A stretch of DNA of 64,000 nucleotides from JBAXEO01 sp963789515 (GTDB lineage Bacteria > Actinomycetota > Coriobacteriia > Anaerosomatales > JAAXUF01). Positions 8,081-16,446 of this stretch are shown here, in pieces. Location: assembly GCA_963789515.1 (NCBI GenBank), contig CAWBKW010000002.1:62001-126000 (forward strand). The letters run 5' to 3'. The first letter of the stretch is position 1. Each line of letters opens with the position of its first letter. Position numbers and translations under genes: made by a program. The notes beneath the pieces were generated by a model, which saw nothing but the letters and a program-made list of their open reading frames with translations, made no database searches and was not told where the DNA came from.

Positions 8081-9142
8081 ATGCATTCGAACCGAAGCCG
8101 CCTTCTGGCTGCCTTCGTACTCCCTCTCCTCATCTCCGCCTTCGTCTGTGCTCCTGCCTTCGCTGACTCCCTCGCGGTCAAGAAGGCGGAGGCAGCTCGC
8201 GCGCAGGCGCAGGTCGAATCGCTCAACACCAAGGCCGAGATCGCCTCGGAGAAGTACAACGCGGCCCGGGCGCGCTACAACGTCCTCACCACCAAGGTGA
8301 AGGCGGCAGAGCGTAGGATCGCGAAGCTCGAGAAGCAGCAGCGCTACCTTCAGTCGCACCTCAACACCCGAGTCAGCGAGATGTATCGCACGGGTCCGCA
8401 CGGCTATCTTTCGGTGCTGCTGAGCGTTCGCTCGTTCGAGGACTTCGACGGCACGGCGCGCGTGCTGGCTGCGCTCAACCAGAAGGACGCCTCGACCGTG
8501 GCCCAGCTCAAGGCCTCGAAGGCGGAGGTGAAGAAGACCCGCGCGACGCTCGTCGCGGCGCAGAAAGACGCACGACGTCAGAAGAACGCGATGGCGGCCA
8601 ACGCCAAGGCGGTGGAGACGCAGCTGGCCGCTCGGAAGCGCCTTCTCGCCGGTCTGACCGCCGAGATCCAGGCCCTGGTGGCCCGCAGGCTCGCCGCGCA
8701 GAGCTCCCCCGAGCAGGCGCGCACCATGAAGCTCCTGCTCAAGCAGCGCACTGCCGCAACGGGTGGCGTCTACCTCGGGGGCAAGCCATCGAGCCAGAAG
8801 GCCGCCGCCGCCGTCTACTACGCCGAGAAGGAGATAGGCAAGCCCTACGTCTGGGCCGCGGACGGCCCCGACACGTTCGACTGCAGCGGACTCATGCTCT
8901 TCGCCTACGGCAAGGTCGGCGTCGAGCTGACCCACTACTCAGGTCAGCAGATCAAGGAAGGCAAGCGGGTCTCGCGTTCGAACCTGCAACCGGGCGACCT
9001 GGTCTTCTTCGGCAGCCCGATCCACCACGTCGGCATGTACGTGGGAGGCGGCGCCTTCTTGGAGGCTCCGTACACGGGGGCCGAAGTCCGTATCACGCGG
9101 CTTTCGAGTCGCGGGGACTACGCCGGAGCGTGCAGGCCCTAG
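8081..9142 (+). CDS. Secreted NlpC/P60 peptidoglycan endopeptidase with coiled coil
   Basis: 353 residues. A signal peptide (1-28, cleavage after AFA) is followed by a long coiled coil (about 30-210, rich in Ala, Lys, Glu). The NlpC/P60 domain (about 240-350) has catalytic Cys in FDCSGLMLFAYGK, His in HHVGMYVGG, and the supporting YVWAADGPD and LQPGDLVFF motifs. Homologues of the RipA/CwlO type cleave D-Glu-m-DAP bonds during cell separation or growth, and the coiled coil regulates access. It starts 127 bases after the RapZ-C-like gene. Confidence 0.92.
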   Translation: MHSNRSRLLAAFVLPLLISAFVCAPAFADSLAVKKAEAARAQAQVESLNTKAEIASEKYNAARARYNVLTTKVKAAERRIAKLEKQQRYLQSHLNTRVSEMYRTGPHGYLSVLLSVRSFEDFDGTARVLAALNQKDASTVAQLKASKAEVKKTRATLVAAQKDARRQKNAMAANAKAVETQLAARKRLLAGLTAEIQALVARRLAAQSSPEQARTMKLLLKQRTAATGGVYLGGKPSSQKAAAAVYYAEKEIGKPYVWAADGPDTFDCSGLMLFAYGKVGVELTHYSGQQIKEGKRVSRSNLQPGDLVFFGSPIHHVGMYVGGGAFLEAPYTGAEVRITRLSSRGDYAGACRP

Positions 9143-9182
9143 AACCCGACGGCTTCCCGCTCATGGTTCCGGCCGGAGCCCC

Positions 9183-9659
9183 TCAGGTGCCCTCGTACGC
9201 GCGCCGCAGGGCGGCGATGTCGAGCTTCTTCATCGGCAGCATCGCCGCGTAGGTGCGTCGTGCCGCTTCCGGTTCGGCATCGCCGAACAGCCAGTCGATC
9301 TCCCGCGGGACGATCTGCCACGAAACGCCGAACTTGTCCGTGAGCCAGCCGCACTGGCTCTCCTCGCCACCGTCCGCGGTCAGCTTGGCCCAGTACTCGT
9401 CGATCTCCTGCTGGGACTCGCAGTTGACGACCAGCGACACGGCGGGCGAAAACTGGAACAGCGGGCCGCCGTTGAGCGCCACGAACTCCTGTCCGACCAG
9501 CTCGAACTGAACCGTCATCACCGATCCCGCCGGTCCCATCGCTCCCTCAGGGTAGTGGGCTGTTCTCACCACCCGTGAGTCCCGGAACACCGAGACATAG
9601 AAGTTGGCGGCCTCCTCGGCCTGGTCGTCGAACCAGAGACACGTACCGATCTTGCTCAT
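9183..9659 (-). CDS. VOC-family (PhnB/3-dmu-9_3-mt-like) protein
   Basis: 158 residues with a strong GGAGGGGAG ribosome site. The fold signature of PhnB-like glyoxalase-superfamily proteins is clear: CLWFDDQAEEAANFYVSVF at the start, then GSVMTVQFELVGQEFVALNGGP, DEYWAKLTADGGEESQCGWLTDKFGVSWQIVP and the C-terminal AMLPMKKLDIAAL. These proteins are paired beta-alpha-beta-beta-beta units; the reaction is usually unassigned despite the old methyltransferase name. It is convergent with the NlpC/P60 gene. Confidence 0.88.
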   Translation of the reverse strand: MSKIGTCLWFDDQAEEAANFYVSVFRDSRVVRTAHYPEGAMGPAGSVMTVQFELVGQEFVALNGGPLFQFSPAVSLVVNCESQQEIDEYWAKLTADGGEESQCGWLTDKFGVSWQIVPREIDWLFGDAEPEAARRTYAAMLPMKKLDIAALRRAYEGT

Positions 9660-10068
9660 CGGGGTCTCCCCTCCGCGGTGGGATCGTCCTTGTCCTTCAG
9701 CGGTATCTTTCCCTCGCTCGTGGCGGGCGGTTCGCGTACACGGCATCTCCACGTCTCGGCCACGCGATGTGCACGAGCCGGTCATCGGATGTTCATCGGC
9801 GTGTCGCACTATGGCTCTAGAGATGAGACGCGCCCGGTTTGGCAGAACCGGCAGTAGCCACTCTTCTTCCCCTCCTTGTGTGAAGGGGCCCGCCTCGGCA
9901 GAGGGCGGGCCCCTTCACGTTGGGGTGGTTCTTCTTGGGCCGTTCGGCCACGCCGCTTGGGTCCCCTCACGCTTTGTGGTAGCCGTCACATCGCGATTCC
10001 CCGAGAGGGGCTATAACCTGTTGCGAGGGCAGGAGTTTCGCAGTTCCGTCCGACCAGGGGGAAGCGTC
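9660..10068. other. Intergenic region upstream of an SGNH/DUF5648 gene
   Basis: About 410 bases with no convincing gene. It contains the strong hairpin at 9880-9918 and, near 10012-10017, a TATAAC that could be the -10 element of the downstream gene; no clear -35 was found. Confidence 0.45.
9880..9918. terminator. Strong terminator-like hairpin without an obvious upstream gene
   Basis: A 17-base arm (9880-9896) pairs with 9901-9918 around the loop GGCA, with one bulged G. The GC core matches other terminators in this window, but no plus-strand gene precedes it within 700 bases, and no T-tract follows on either strand. It could be a read-through barrier or mark an unseen small RNA. Confidence 0.45.
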
Positions 10069-11442
10069 ATGTCAGCCATGAGATCCGCTCGCTCATCCAT
10101 CGTCTTGTGCGTGGCGGTTCTGGCGACCGCCGTGCTGCTTGCCGCGCTTCCCACGGCCGCGCTGGCGGCCCCCAACGCCGCACCTCCCTCGGCCACGACG
10201 AAGATCGTGTTCGTCCATCACTCGACGGGCAGCGCATGGCTGCAGGACGGCTACGGCAACCTCGCGTCGGTACTCGGGGCCAACAACTATTTCGTCTCGG
10301 ACACCAACTACGGCTGGGGCCCCGGCGCCATCGGCGACTCGACCGACATCGGGCACTGGTGGACGTGGTTCCGTGGCCCCTCGGCGGGGACATACACGAC
10401 AGCGCTCTACGCGAATGCCGGGATCAACTCCAGCTACGCGCGTTCGCTCGCGAACCCGGGCGGCGAGAACACCATCGTCATGTTCAAGTCCTGCTTCCCC
10501 AACAGCTCTGTCGGCGGCAGCCCTGCCGACGCCGTGCCGGCGATCGGCAGCAACCCGCTCAAAGGCAGTAGCTCCCCTCTTACGGTGGGCAACGCCAAGG
10601 GCGTCTACCTCGATCTGCTCGAGTACTTCAAGACCCGGCCCGACAAGCTCTTCGTGCTCATCGTCTCGCCCCCGCTCCGCTCGGCGGACACCAATGCGTC
10701 CCAGGCCGCCAATGCGCGCTACCTCGCCAACTGGCTCACCGACCCTAGCGGCTACCTCGGCGGGTACAGCGCGGGCAACGTCTTCGTGTTCGACTACTAC
10801 ACCGTGCTGACCGGCGGGCACCACCGCATCGTCGGGGGAGCCGTCGAGCACTCGGCGGGCGCGACCAACTACCTCGCCTTCCCGACGGGCGACTCGCATC
10901 CGTCCGCCGCCGGCGACCAGGTCGCCACGAGTGAGTTCGTACCGATGCTCAACGCGGCGTACAACTCATGGAAGGCGGGAACGGCGGTTCCGGGGATGAC
11001 GCCCGTCTACCGCTTCTACAACAAGAAGAACGGAAGCCACTTCTACACCGCGTCTGAGGCCGAGAGGAACAACGTCCTTTCGAAGCTCTCGGCCACCTAC
11101 TCGCTCGACGGCGTGGCCTACTCGGTCAACACCTTCAACGCGGCCAACAACGCACCGCTCTACCGCTTCTACAACAAGAAGAACGGAAGCCACTTCTACA
11201 CGTCATCGCTGGCCGAGAAGAACAGCGTGCAGGCCAATCTGTCCGCGACTTACGCCTACGACGGCCCGGCCTACAACGTCTGCACCGCACCTCCAGCGGG
11301 CTCGCAGACGGTCTACCGCTTCTTCAACAAGAAGAACGGCAGCCACTTCTACACCGCCTCTGAGGCCGAGAAGAACACCGTGCTCGCCACACTCTCGGCG
11401 GTCTACGCTCTCGACGGTCCGGCGTTCTACGTGGCGCCGTAG
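10069..11442 (+). CDS. Secreted SGNH-like hydrolase with three C-terminal DUF5648-type repeats
   Basis: 457 residues; AGGGGGAAG precedes the ATG. The signal peptide is 1-33 (ends ALAAP). The central domain (about 42-300) looks like an SGNH/GDSL-type hydrolase: IVFVHHSTGSAWL at the start, FVSDTNYGWGP, and GDSHPSAAGDQVA near its end, which carries the Asp-x-x-His type catalytic pair. The C-terminus (about 312-457) holds three about 48-residue repeats, each beginning YRF(Y/F)NKKNGSHFYT and ending YDGPAYNV or LDGPAFYVAP. The repeats are a shared surface module in this genome, probably for cell-wall or glycan binding; that role is inferred. Confidence 0.85.
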   Translation: MSAMRSARSSIVLCVAVLATAVLLAALPTAALAAPNAAPPSATTKIVFVHHSTGSAWLQDGYGNLASVLGANNYFVSDTNYGWGPGAIGDSTDIGHWWTWFRGPSAGTYTTALYANAGINSSYARSLANPGGENTIVMFKSCFPNSSVGGSPADAVPAIGSNPLKGSSSPLTVGNAKGVYLDLLEYFKTRPDKLFVLIVSPPLRSADTNASQAANARYLANWLTDPSGYLGGYSAGNVFVFDYYTVLTGGHHRIVGGAVEHSAGATNYLAFPTGDSHPSAAGDQVATSEFVPMLNAAYNSWKAGTAVPGMTPVYRFYNKKNGSHFYTASEAERNNVLSKLSATYSLDGVAYSVNTFNAANNAPLYRFYNKKNGSHFYTSSLAEKNSVQANLSATYAYDGPAYNVCTAPPAGSQTVYRFFNKKNGSHFYTASEAEKNTVLATLSAVYALDGPAFYVAP

Positions 11443-11613
11443 TAGATCTCGGCTCCATGCGGCGGCGGCCTTCTCGGACCTCGCTCAGTTCGTGGCGCCC
11501 GGCCGGCAAGGAGGCCGGTCGTGACGGTGGTCACAGAGCAATGGCCGAAGACCTGTACCTTGTGTGGGCCGATGCCGATACCCTTACCACATCACCATCT
11601 TTGGAGGGGTCAT

Positions 11614-12246
11614 ATGAAGAGACTGACAACGCTGCTGCTCGCATGCGCCATGGTTGCCGCTCTTGCTGCGCCCGCAGTCGCAGTCGCGAAGAACGGCTCG
11701 GGCAACTCCGGAGATCGGGGTGCAAAGTCGAGCGCACGCAAGCCGAGTGCGCGCCAGGCTGCCGAGAAGCATGCGACCAAGGCGGAGCGCTCTGCGGCAA
11801 AGGTCGAGCGCAAGACTGAGCGCGCAGCTCAGAAGCTGCAGCGCGGGTCTGACAAGGCGGCCAGCAAGGCTGGTCGTCTCGCCGGAGCTGCGGCTGTGGC
11901 GAGCCGCTCGGTGGACGCCGATGAAGATGCGGACGAGGTCGACGGTTCGTACGAGGCGAGCGACTCGGTCGAGGGAACCCGCGTGGTGGGCCCTGGCGTG
12001 AACAACGCGTTCTCTCGCATCACCGCGAATCTCGAGAAGGCCGTGGCCAAGGTGGCCGACGGCCGCAAGAAGCAACTGCCCCCGGGACTCGTCCGTGTCT
12101 GGCTCAAGTTCGCCGGTTGGCTCGGAGTGGATCCGACGACGATTCCCAAGCTGCCGACGGTTCCCACTTCTACCGTTGAGCCGACGTCAACGGTAGAGCC
12201 CACGTCTACGGTCGAACCAACCACGACGGTCATTCCTCAGCCGTAG
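11614..12246 (+). CDS. Secreted Ala/Lys-rich protein with TSTVEP tail repeats
   Basis: 210 residues from the ATG at 11614 behind GGAGGGG. A signal peptide (1-25, ends AVAVA) precedes a highly charged Ala/Lys/Arg/Glu helical region (about 30-95), an acidic patch (DADEDADEVDGSYE) and a short globular segment with PPGLVRVWLKFAGWLG. The tail has three TSTVEP repeats, then TTTVIPQP. No family recognised. The tail looks like a wall-spanning or linker segment. Confidence 0.75.
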   Translation: MKRLTTLLLACAMVAALAAPAVAVAKNGSGNSGDRGAKSSARKPSARQAAEKHATKAERSAAKVERKTERAAQKLQRGSDKAASKAGRLAGAAAVASRSVDADEDADEVDGSYEASDSVEGTRVVGPGVNNAFSRITANLEKAVAKVADGRKKQLPPGLVRVWLKFAGWLGVDPTTIPKLPTVPTSTVEPTSTVEPTSTVEPTTTVIPQP

Positions 12247-12273
12247 GTCGTCGGCCGGCAATCGTTCCACACC

Positions 12274-12303
12274 AGTGAGGCCGGCGTGCGCGCCGGCCTC
12301 ACT
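12274..12303 (+). terminator. Intrinsic terminator-like hairpin
   Basis: A perfect 13-bp stem (AGTGAGGCCGGCG with CGCCGGCCTCACT) with the four-base loop TGCG, starting 28 bases after the preceding stop and followed by TCTCG. Confidence 0.75.
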
Positions 12304-12475
12304 CTCGTAAAGAGTCGCTGTACGGGCTGGAACCGTATTCGCTAGGACGCGGTGCAATCGGATCGCTGTACGGACGCGTGGTCCACATCATCTCGGCGCT
12401 CGATCCAGCACAAGGTCCCGCTTCACATCTGCTCTACGAGATCCAAGCCACGTCCAGGCGCGAGAGAGTGCGTAG

Positions 12476-13408
12476 GTGCCCACGTTGCCGGCTCACAGCG
12501 TGCCTCAGAAGACGAGAATCATCGACCTTCACCAGGACATGCTCTCTGGTGTGGCGAGGCTTGTCGGTGGCTTCTCGGACTACGGTTCGACCTACCTCGC
12601 CGGGCCGGCTCACACGGCGGCGGTCTTCTCGTCTCTGTACCCTCACGATTCCGAGACCTCGCTTCTCAGCCAACTCGACGCGCATGACGAACTGCTCGGC
12701 GCCCATCGGGCGTCCCTTCGCCTGGTGACGACTGTCGAGGATTTGGAGGCCGAGGACCCTCGGACGGGCGTGTTGCCCCATTCGGAGGGACTGTCGCTTC
12801 CGGGTACCGAACCCGAGGTGCTGGACTGGCTGTGGGCGCAACGTTCCCTGCGCAGCTTGGCGCTCACGTGGAACCACGAGACCGACTACGGCTTCAGCTG
12901 CTACGACGACGGTGCAGCACCGCTCAAACCGGTCGGCCGACAACTCGTCCGCACGCTCGAGCAGAGCCCGCTCCTCCTCGACCTGGCGCACCTCAACGAG
13001 GGTGGGTTCTACGACGCGCTCGACAGCTACACGCCGCCGGTGCTGGTCACGCACTCGTTCTGCCGGGCCATCGGGGACCACCCGAGGGGACTGACCGATG
13101 AGCAGCTGCGAGCGCTCGGCGAACACGGCGGTCTGGTAGGCTTGGCGTTCGACCCTGACTTCCTTGGTCAGGGATCCGTCGACGAGGCCCTGCGCCACAT
13201 CGACCGGATCGGCGCTCTGGCCGGCGAGAACGCCGTGTCGATCGGCAGCGACTGGGGTGTGGCCGCCATGGGCGAGCTTGGCACCCCGGAGTCCCTCGTG
13301 GCGCTGGTCGACGCGGTCGACACCACGTACGGCTCGCAGCTGGCCGAGAAGTTCGCGTTCACTAACGCCTACGACTTCCTGAGCGCCCAGCTACCGCTCA
13401 AGGCGTAA
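12476..13408 (+). CDS. Membrane dipeptidase-like (peptidase M19) metallohydrolase
   Basis: 310 residues from a GTG at 12476 (weak ribosome site). M19/renal dipeptidase features include the metal-binding IIDLHQDML near the start, LALTWNHETDYG, LLDLAHLNEGGFYDAL, VLVTHSFCRAIGDHPRGLTDEQLRAL and the C-terminal IGSDWGV. Family members hydrolyse dipeptides, often with D-residues at the C-terminal position, using a binuclear zinc site. No signal peptide, so cytoplasmic. The following gene encodes a DUF1611 protein, a family that includes D-glutamate N-acetyltransferase, which suggests a role in turnover of D-amino-acid peptides. Confidence 0.85.
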   Translation: MPTLPAHSVPQKTRIIDLHQDMLSGVARLVGGFSDYGSTYLAGPAHTAAVFSSLYPHDSETSLLSQLDAHDELLGAHRASLRLVTTVEDLEAEDPRTGVLPHSEGLSLPGTEPEVLDWLWAQRSLRSLALTWNHETDYGFSCYDDGAAPLKPVGRQLVRTLEQSPLLLDLAHLNEGGFYDALDSYTPPVLVTHSFCRAIGDHPRGLTDEQLRALGEHGGLVGLAFDPDFLGQGSVDEALRHIDRIGALAGENAVSIGSDWGVAAMGELGTPESLVALVDAVDTTYGSQLAEKFAFTNAYDFLSAQLPLKA

Positions 13409-13498
13409 CCGGGAGGTTCCCGGGGAACATGAGTACTAAGTAGGCGCGGCTCCGCTGCGTCCACCATGCGCGAGAGCGCGACCCTATCGAGGAGTGCC

Positions 13499-14638
13499 AT
13501 GTACCCAGCCGCCCCCGCAGCTCCGAGGCGTATCCGCAGGTCGAGGCCGGGCCGGATACCCGAGCCGGCACCGATCGGTAGCACTGCGGTCGTCTACTGC
13601 GAGGCGAACTTCGGGGCCCCCGACGGCAAGACCGCCAACGGTTTGGTACGCCACTCCGAGAAGTACGAGATCCTTTCGGTGATCGACAGTGAGAAGTCGG
13701 GCCTGGACACCGGCGAGGTGCTCGGCGACGGGCCGAACGGGATTCCCATCTGTTCCGACCTGGCTGCCGCGATCGCCCTTGCGGGACACGTTCCGCACTT
13801 CTTCATCCTGGGGATGGCACCCGCCAGCGGCATGCTCTCGCCGGTGGAACGACGCGTCGTGCTCGACGCGATCGAACGGGGGATGAGCGTCGTCAACGGG
13901 TTGCACGAGTTCCTGAACGACGACCCGGAGTTCTCGGCGGCCGCAACCGCGAACAAGGTGACGATCCTGGACGTGCGACGCCCGCGGGACAAGAAGAACC
14001 TGAGGATGTTCAGCGGGCACATCGCCACGGTCACTTGCCCGCGCATCGCCGTGCTCGGCACCGACGGCGCGATCGGCAAGCGCACCACCGCGACGATTCT
14101 CACGCGGGCGCTCAACGAGCGTGGGATCAAGGCGGTCCTGGTCGGCACGGGGCAGACCGGCCTCATGCAGGGCGCCCGCTACGGCGTGGCGCTTGATGCG
14201 ATCCCGTGCCAGTTCTGCTCGGGCGAGATGGAAGCCACGGTGGTGGAGGCCTTCGAAGGCGAGCGCCCGGACGTCATCATCATCGAAGGGCAGGGGGCGC
14301 TCAGCCATCCGGCCTACCTGACATCGAGCTTCATCCTTCGGGGCGGCCAGCCTCAGGGGGTGATTCTGCAGCACGCGCCGGCACGCCGATGGTTGGGCGA
14401 TTTCGCCGACGTGCCGATGCCGACCGCCGCGAGCGAGATCAATCTCATCCAGACCTTCGCCGACACGAAGGTCATCGGCCTCACCATCAACCACGAGCAG
14501 ATGACTGAAGCCGAGGTCACCGACGCCATCAAGCTCTACGAGTTCGAGCTTGGCATCCCGGTCACCGACGCGCTCACCCGATCGCCGGAACGGCTGATCG
14601 ACATGGTGCTACGCGCGTTCCCCGAGCTCGACAGGTAG
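13499..14638 (+). CDS. DUF1611 family protein, DgcN (D-glutamate N-acetyltransferase)-like
   Basis: 379 residues; GAGGAG precedes the ATG at 13499. The N-terminal Rossmann-like half (about 28-175) carries EANFGAPDGKTANGL. The C-terminal half (about 178-379) has the P-loop-like GTDGAIGKRTTA, VGTGQTGLMQGARYG and IIIEGQGALSHP motifs typical of DUF1611. Characterised members (DgcN) acetylate D-glutamate in a catabolic route with a DgcA racemase; no dgcA-like gene is seen here. It follows the M19 dipeptidase by 90 bases. The substrate assignment is by family, so medium confidence. Confidence 0.8.
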   Translation: MYPAAPAAPRRIRRSRPGRIPEPAPIGSTAVVYCEANFGAPDGKTANGLVRHSEKYEILSVIDSEKSGLDTGEVLGDGPNGIPICSDLAAAIALAGHVPHFFILGMAPASGMLSPVERRVVLDAIERGMSVVNGLHEFLNDDPEFSAAATANKVTILDVRRPRDKKNLRMFSGHIATVTCPRIAVLGTDGAIGKRTTATILTRALNERGIKAVLVGTGQTGLMQGARYGVALDAIPCQFCSGEMEATVVEAFEGERPDVIIIEGQGALSHPAYLTSSFILRGGQPQGVILQHAPARRWLGDFADVPMPTAASEINLIQTFADTKVIGLTINHEQMTEAEVTDAIKLYEFELGIPVTDALTRSPERLIDMVLRAFPELDR

Positions 14639-14694
14639 CATGCTCGTCAGCCGCACAGTTCCGACTGTTGCGGGCGTAACGCCAAGGAGCCGAA

Positions 14695-16251
14695 ATGCTT
14701 GGGTACGTCGAGATTCGCTTCGGTCATTCCACGTCCGCCAGCTACTCAAAGGCCCTCAGAGCGGCGCAGCAGTTCGGTGGTTTCCAAGAGACGAATCCGG
14801 ATCAACCGTACAACTCGGTACGGGTGGAAGCATCCCAACTGTCCGCGGAATACAAGCATCTCCGCCGTCTCTGGGATGCCGTGTCCGGGTGGAAGACCGC
14901 GGAGTTCCTCGTTGACGGCAGGCCAAGCGAGTTCCACGACCTCTACACTCTCGTCCGCTACGTAGAATGCGCCGACAAGCGAGATGTCTCCCCGCAGCCG
15001 AGTCGATACTGCGAGAAGTCTCATGCGGGCGGCCAGGGCTGGGGCTGCCGCTATCTGTCCGCTATCGAACGCGAGCCCATATTTCCTCGCTACGGCTTCG
15101 GGCGGCCGCCGACAGGATGGTGGGACTTCGGCAGTTTCGACTCGGATCAGCAGTTTGTCATCCGCAAGGATCACATCCGCGAGACCCTTCAGAAGGAGGC
15201 TGCTCGTGCAGGGCTTTCGTTCTGTCCGCACTACGACTTTCAGCGCGTGTCCGCCTCGGTAGACTCGTTGCCTGACGTGATCGATCCCCCATCCTCGAGT
15301 ACATGGGAAATCGTCTTCGAGGACCGCGCCGAAGGTGGCTCGATCTCACGATGCGCGGTGGGGGTCAGGCCCGTGTCCGAGCAGTCCGCCGCCGACCGCG
15401 GGCTCACTCCTCCACAACAGACTGCCGACAGGCACGTTCCCAAAGTCAGCTTCGACGACGTTGGCGGCATAGACGACATCGTGCAGACGATTCGTGAGGT
15501 CATCGAGCTGCCGATGAGACAGCCGCAGCTATTCGTTCACATGGGCATAAAGCCGCACCGAGGTGTGCTTCTGTTCGGGCCCCCAGGGTGCGGGAAGACG
15601 CTCATCGCCAAGGCGATCGCCGGCGAAATCGGCGCCAACTTCATCTCAGTCTCCGCCAACGAGCTCATGGGAAGGTATGTCGGACAGTCTGAGGAGAGGC
15701 TGCGAGCTGTGTTCGAGGCGGCTGAGCGGTTGGAGCCATCCATAGTCTTCTTCGACGAGATCGATGCGATCGGTCAGTCACGTACCGGCGGCGAGAGCGT
15801 TCGCCATCAGGACGACTTTCTGAACCAGCTGCTCAGCCTCATGGATGGTATCACCGACAGGGGCAGGGTGACGGTCATCGGAAGCACCAACAGACCGGAG
15901 CTGCTCGATGATGCGCTTTTGAGACCGGGACGATTTGACTACACCATCGAAGTCACGAAGCCGACCGCCGAAGGCTGCGGGAGGATTCTCGACATCGTCA
16001 CCAGGGACAGTCCCCTGGACGATGACGTCGACCTCAGCGTTCTCGCACGCGAGCTCCAAGGGTTCTCGGGCGCCGATATCGCCTTCGTGGCGAGAGAGGC
16101 CGCGTACAACTGTCTGCGGCGAACCCTCGACCTTCAATCCCTCGTTCGTGCGGACGCGGCGGAGCCCTGCCTCGACGAGCTGAAGATCAACGCGTCCGAT
16201 TTCGCCGAGGCGATTCGGACTGCCCGGAGGTCGGATTCGTCGTCCGGCTAG
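14695..16251 (+). CDS. Class I AAA ATPase with an unrecognised Cys-containing N-terminal domain
   Basis: 518 residues; AAGGAG precedes the ATG. The C-terminal half (about 250-510) is a CDC48/proteasome-type AAA module: VSFDDVGGIDDIVQTIREVI, Walker A GPPGCGKT (about 296), Walker B IVFFDEIDAIG (about 348), sensor-1 STNRPELLDDALLRPGRFD with the arginine finger region, and the lid. The N-terminal 245 residues are unfamiliar. They include a possible metal site (one Cys in VECADK, then SRYCEKSHAGGQGWGCRYL) and a second block with SFCPHYDFQRV. Such N-domains usually recognise the substrate to be unfolded. Arginine AGA/AGG codons look more frequent than in neighbours, suggesting acquisition. Stands alone. 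Confidence 0.85.
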   Translation: MLGYVEIRFGHSTSASYSKALRAAQQFGGFQETNPDQPYNSVRVEASQLSAEYKHLRRLWDAVSGWKTAEFLVDGRPSEFHDLYTLVRYVECADKRDVSPQPSRYCEKSHAGGQGWGCRYLSAIEREPIFPRYGFGRPPTGWWDFGSFDSDQQFVIRKDHIRETLQKEAARAGLSFCPHYDFQRVSASVDSLPDVIDPPSSSTWEIVFEDRAEGGSISRCAVGVRPVSEQSAADRGLTPPQQTADRHVPKVSFDDVGGIDDIVQTIREVIELPMRQPQLFVHMGIKPHRGVLLFGPPGCGKTLIAKAIAGEIGANFISVSANELMGRYVGQSEERLRAVFEAAERLEPSIVFFDEIDAIGQSRTGGESVRHQDDFLNQLLSLMDGITDRGRVTVIGSTNRPELLDDALLRPGRFDYTIEVTKPTAEGCGRILDIVTRDSPLDDDVDLSVLARELQGFSGADIAFVAREAAYNCLRRTLDLQSLVRADAAEPCLDELKINASDFAEAIRTARRSDSSSG

Positions 16252-16330
16252 CGGTGTGTGATGACGTCGTCGTCTGCGTGACCTCGGCGGCGTCGCGACC
16301 GCAGGCCACCGATTCGCAGCGCATGCCCGG

Positions 16331-16356
16331 ATGCTCGACGCCCTGTCGTCGAGCAT
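16331..16356. terminator. Ten-base-pair hairpin after the AAA ATPase gene
   Basis: ATGCTCGACG (16331-16340) and CGTCGAGCAT (16347-16356) pair perfectly around CCCTGT. It lies 80 bases after the ATPase stop and has no T-tract, so termination is likely but not certain. Confidence 0.45.
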
Positions 16357-16446
16357 GGTCGCGGCTCGGCCGCACCATTGACCCTCCTGCCTGCATCGCC
16401 GTACAGTGAATGTCCGCACGCTAAGCACAGACTTAGGCTGGCCACA

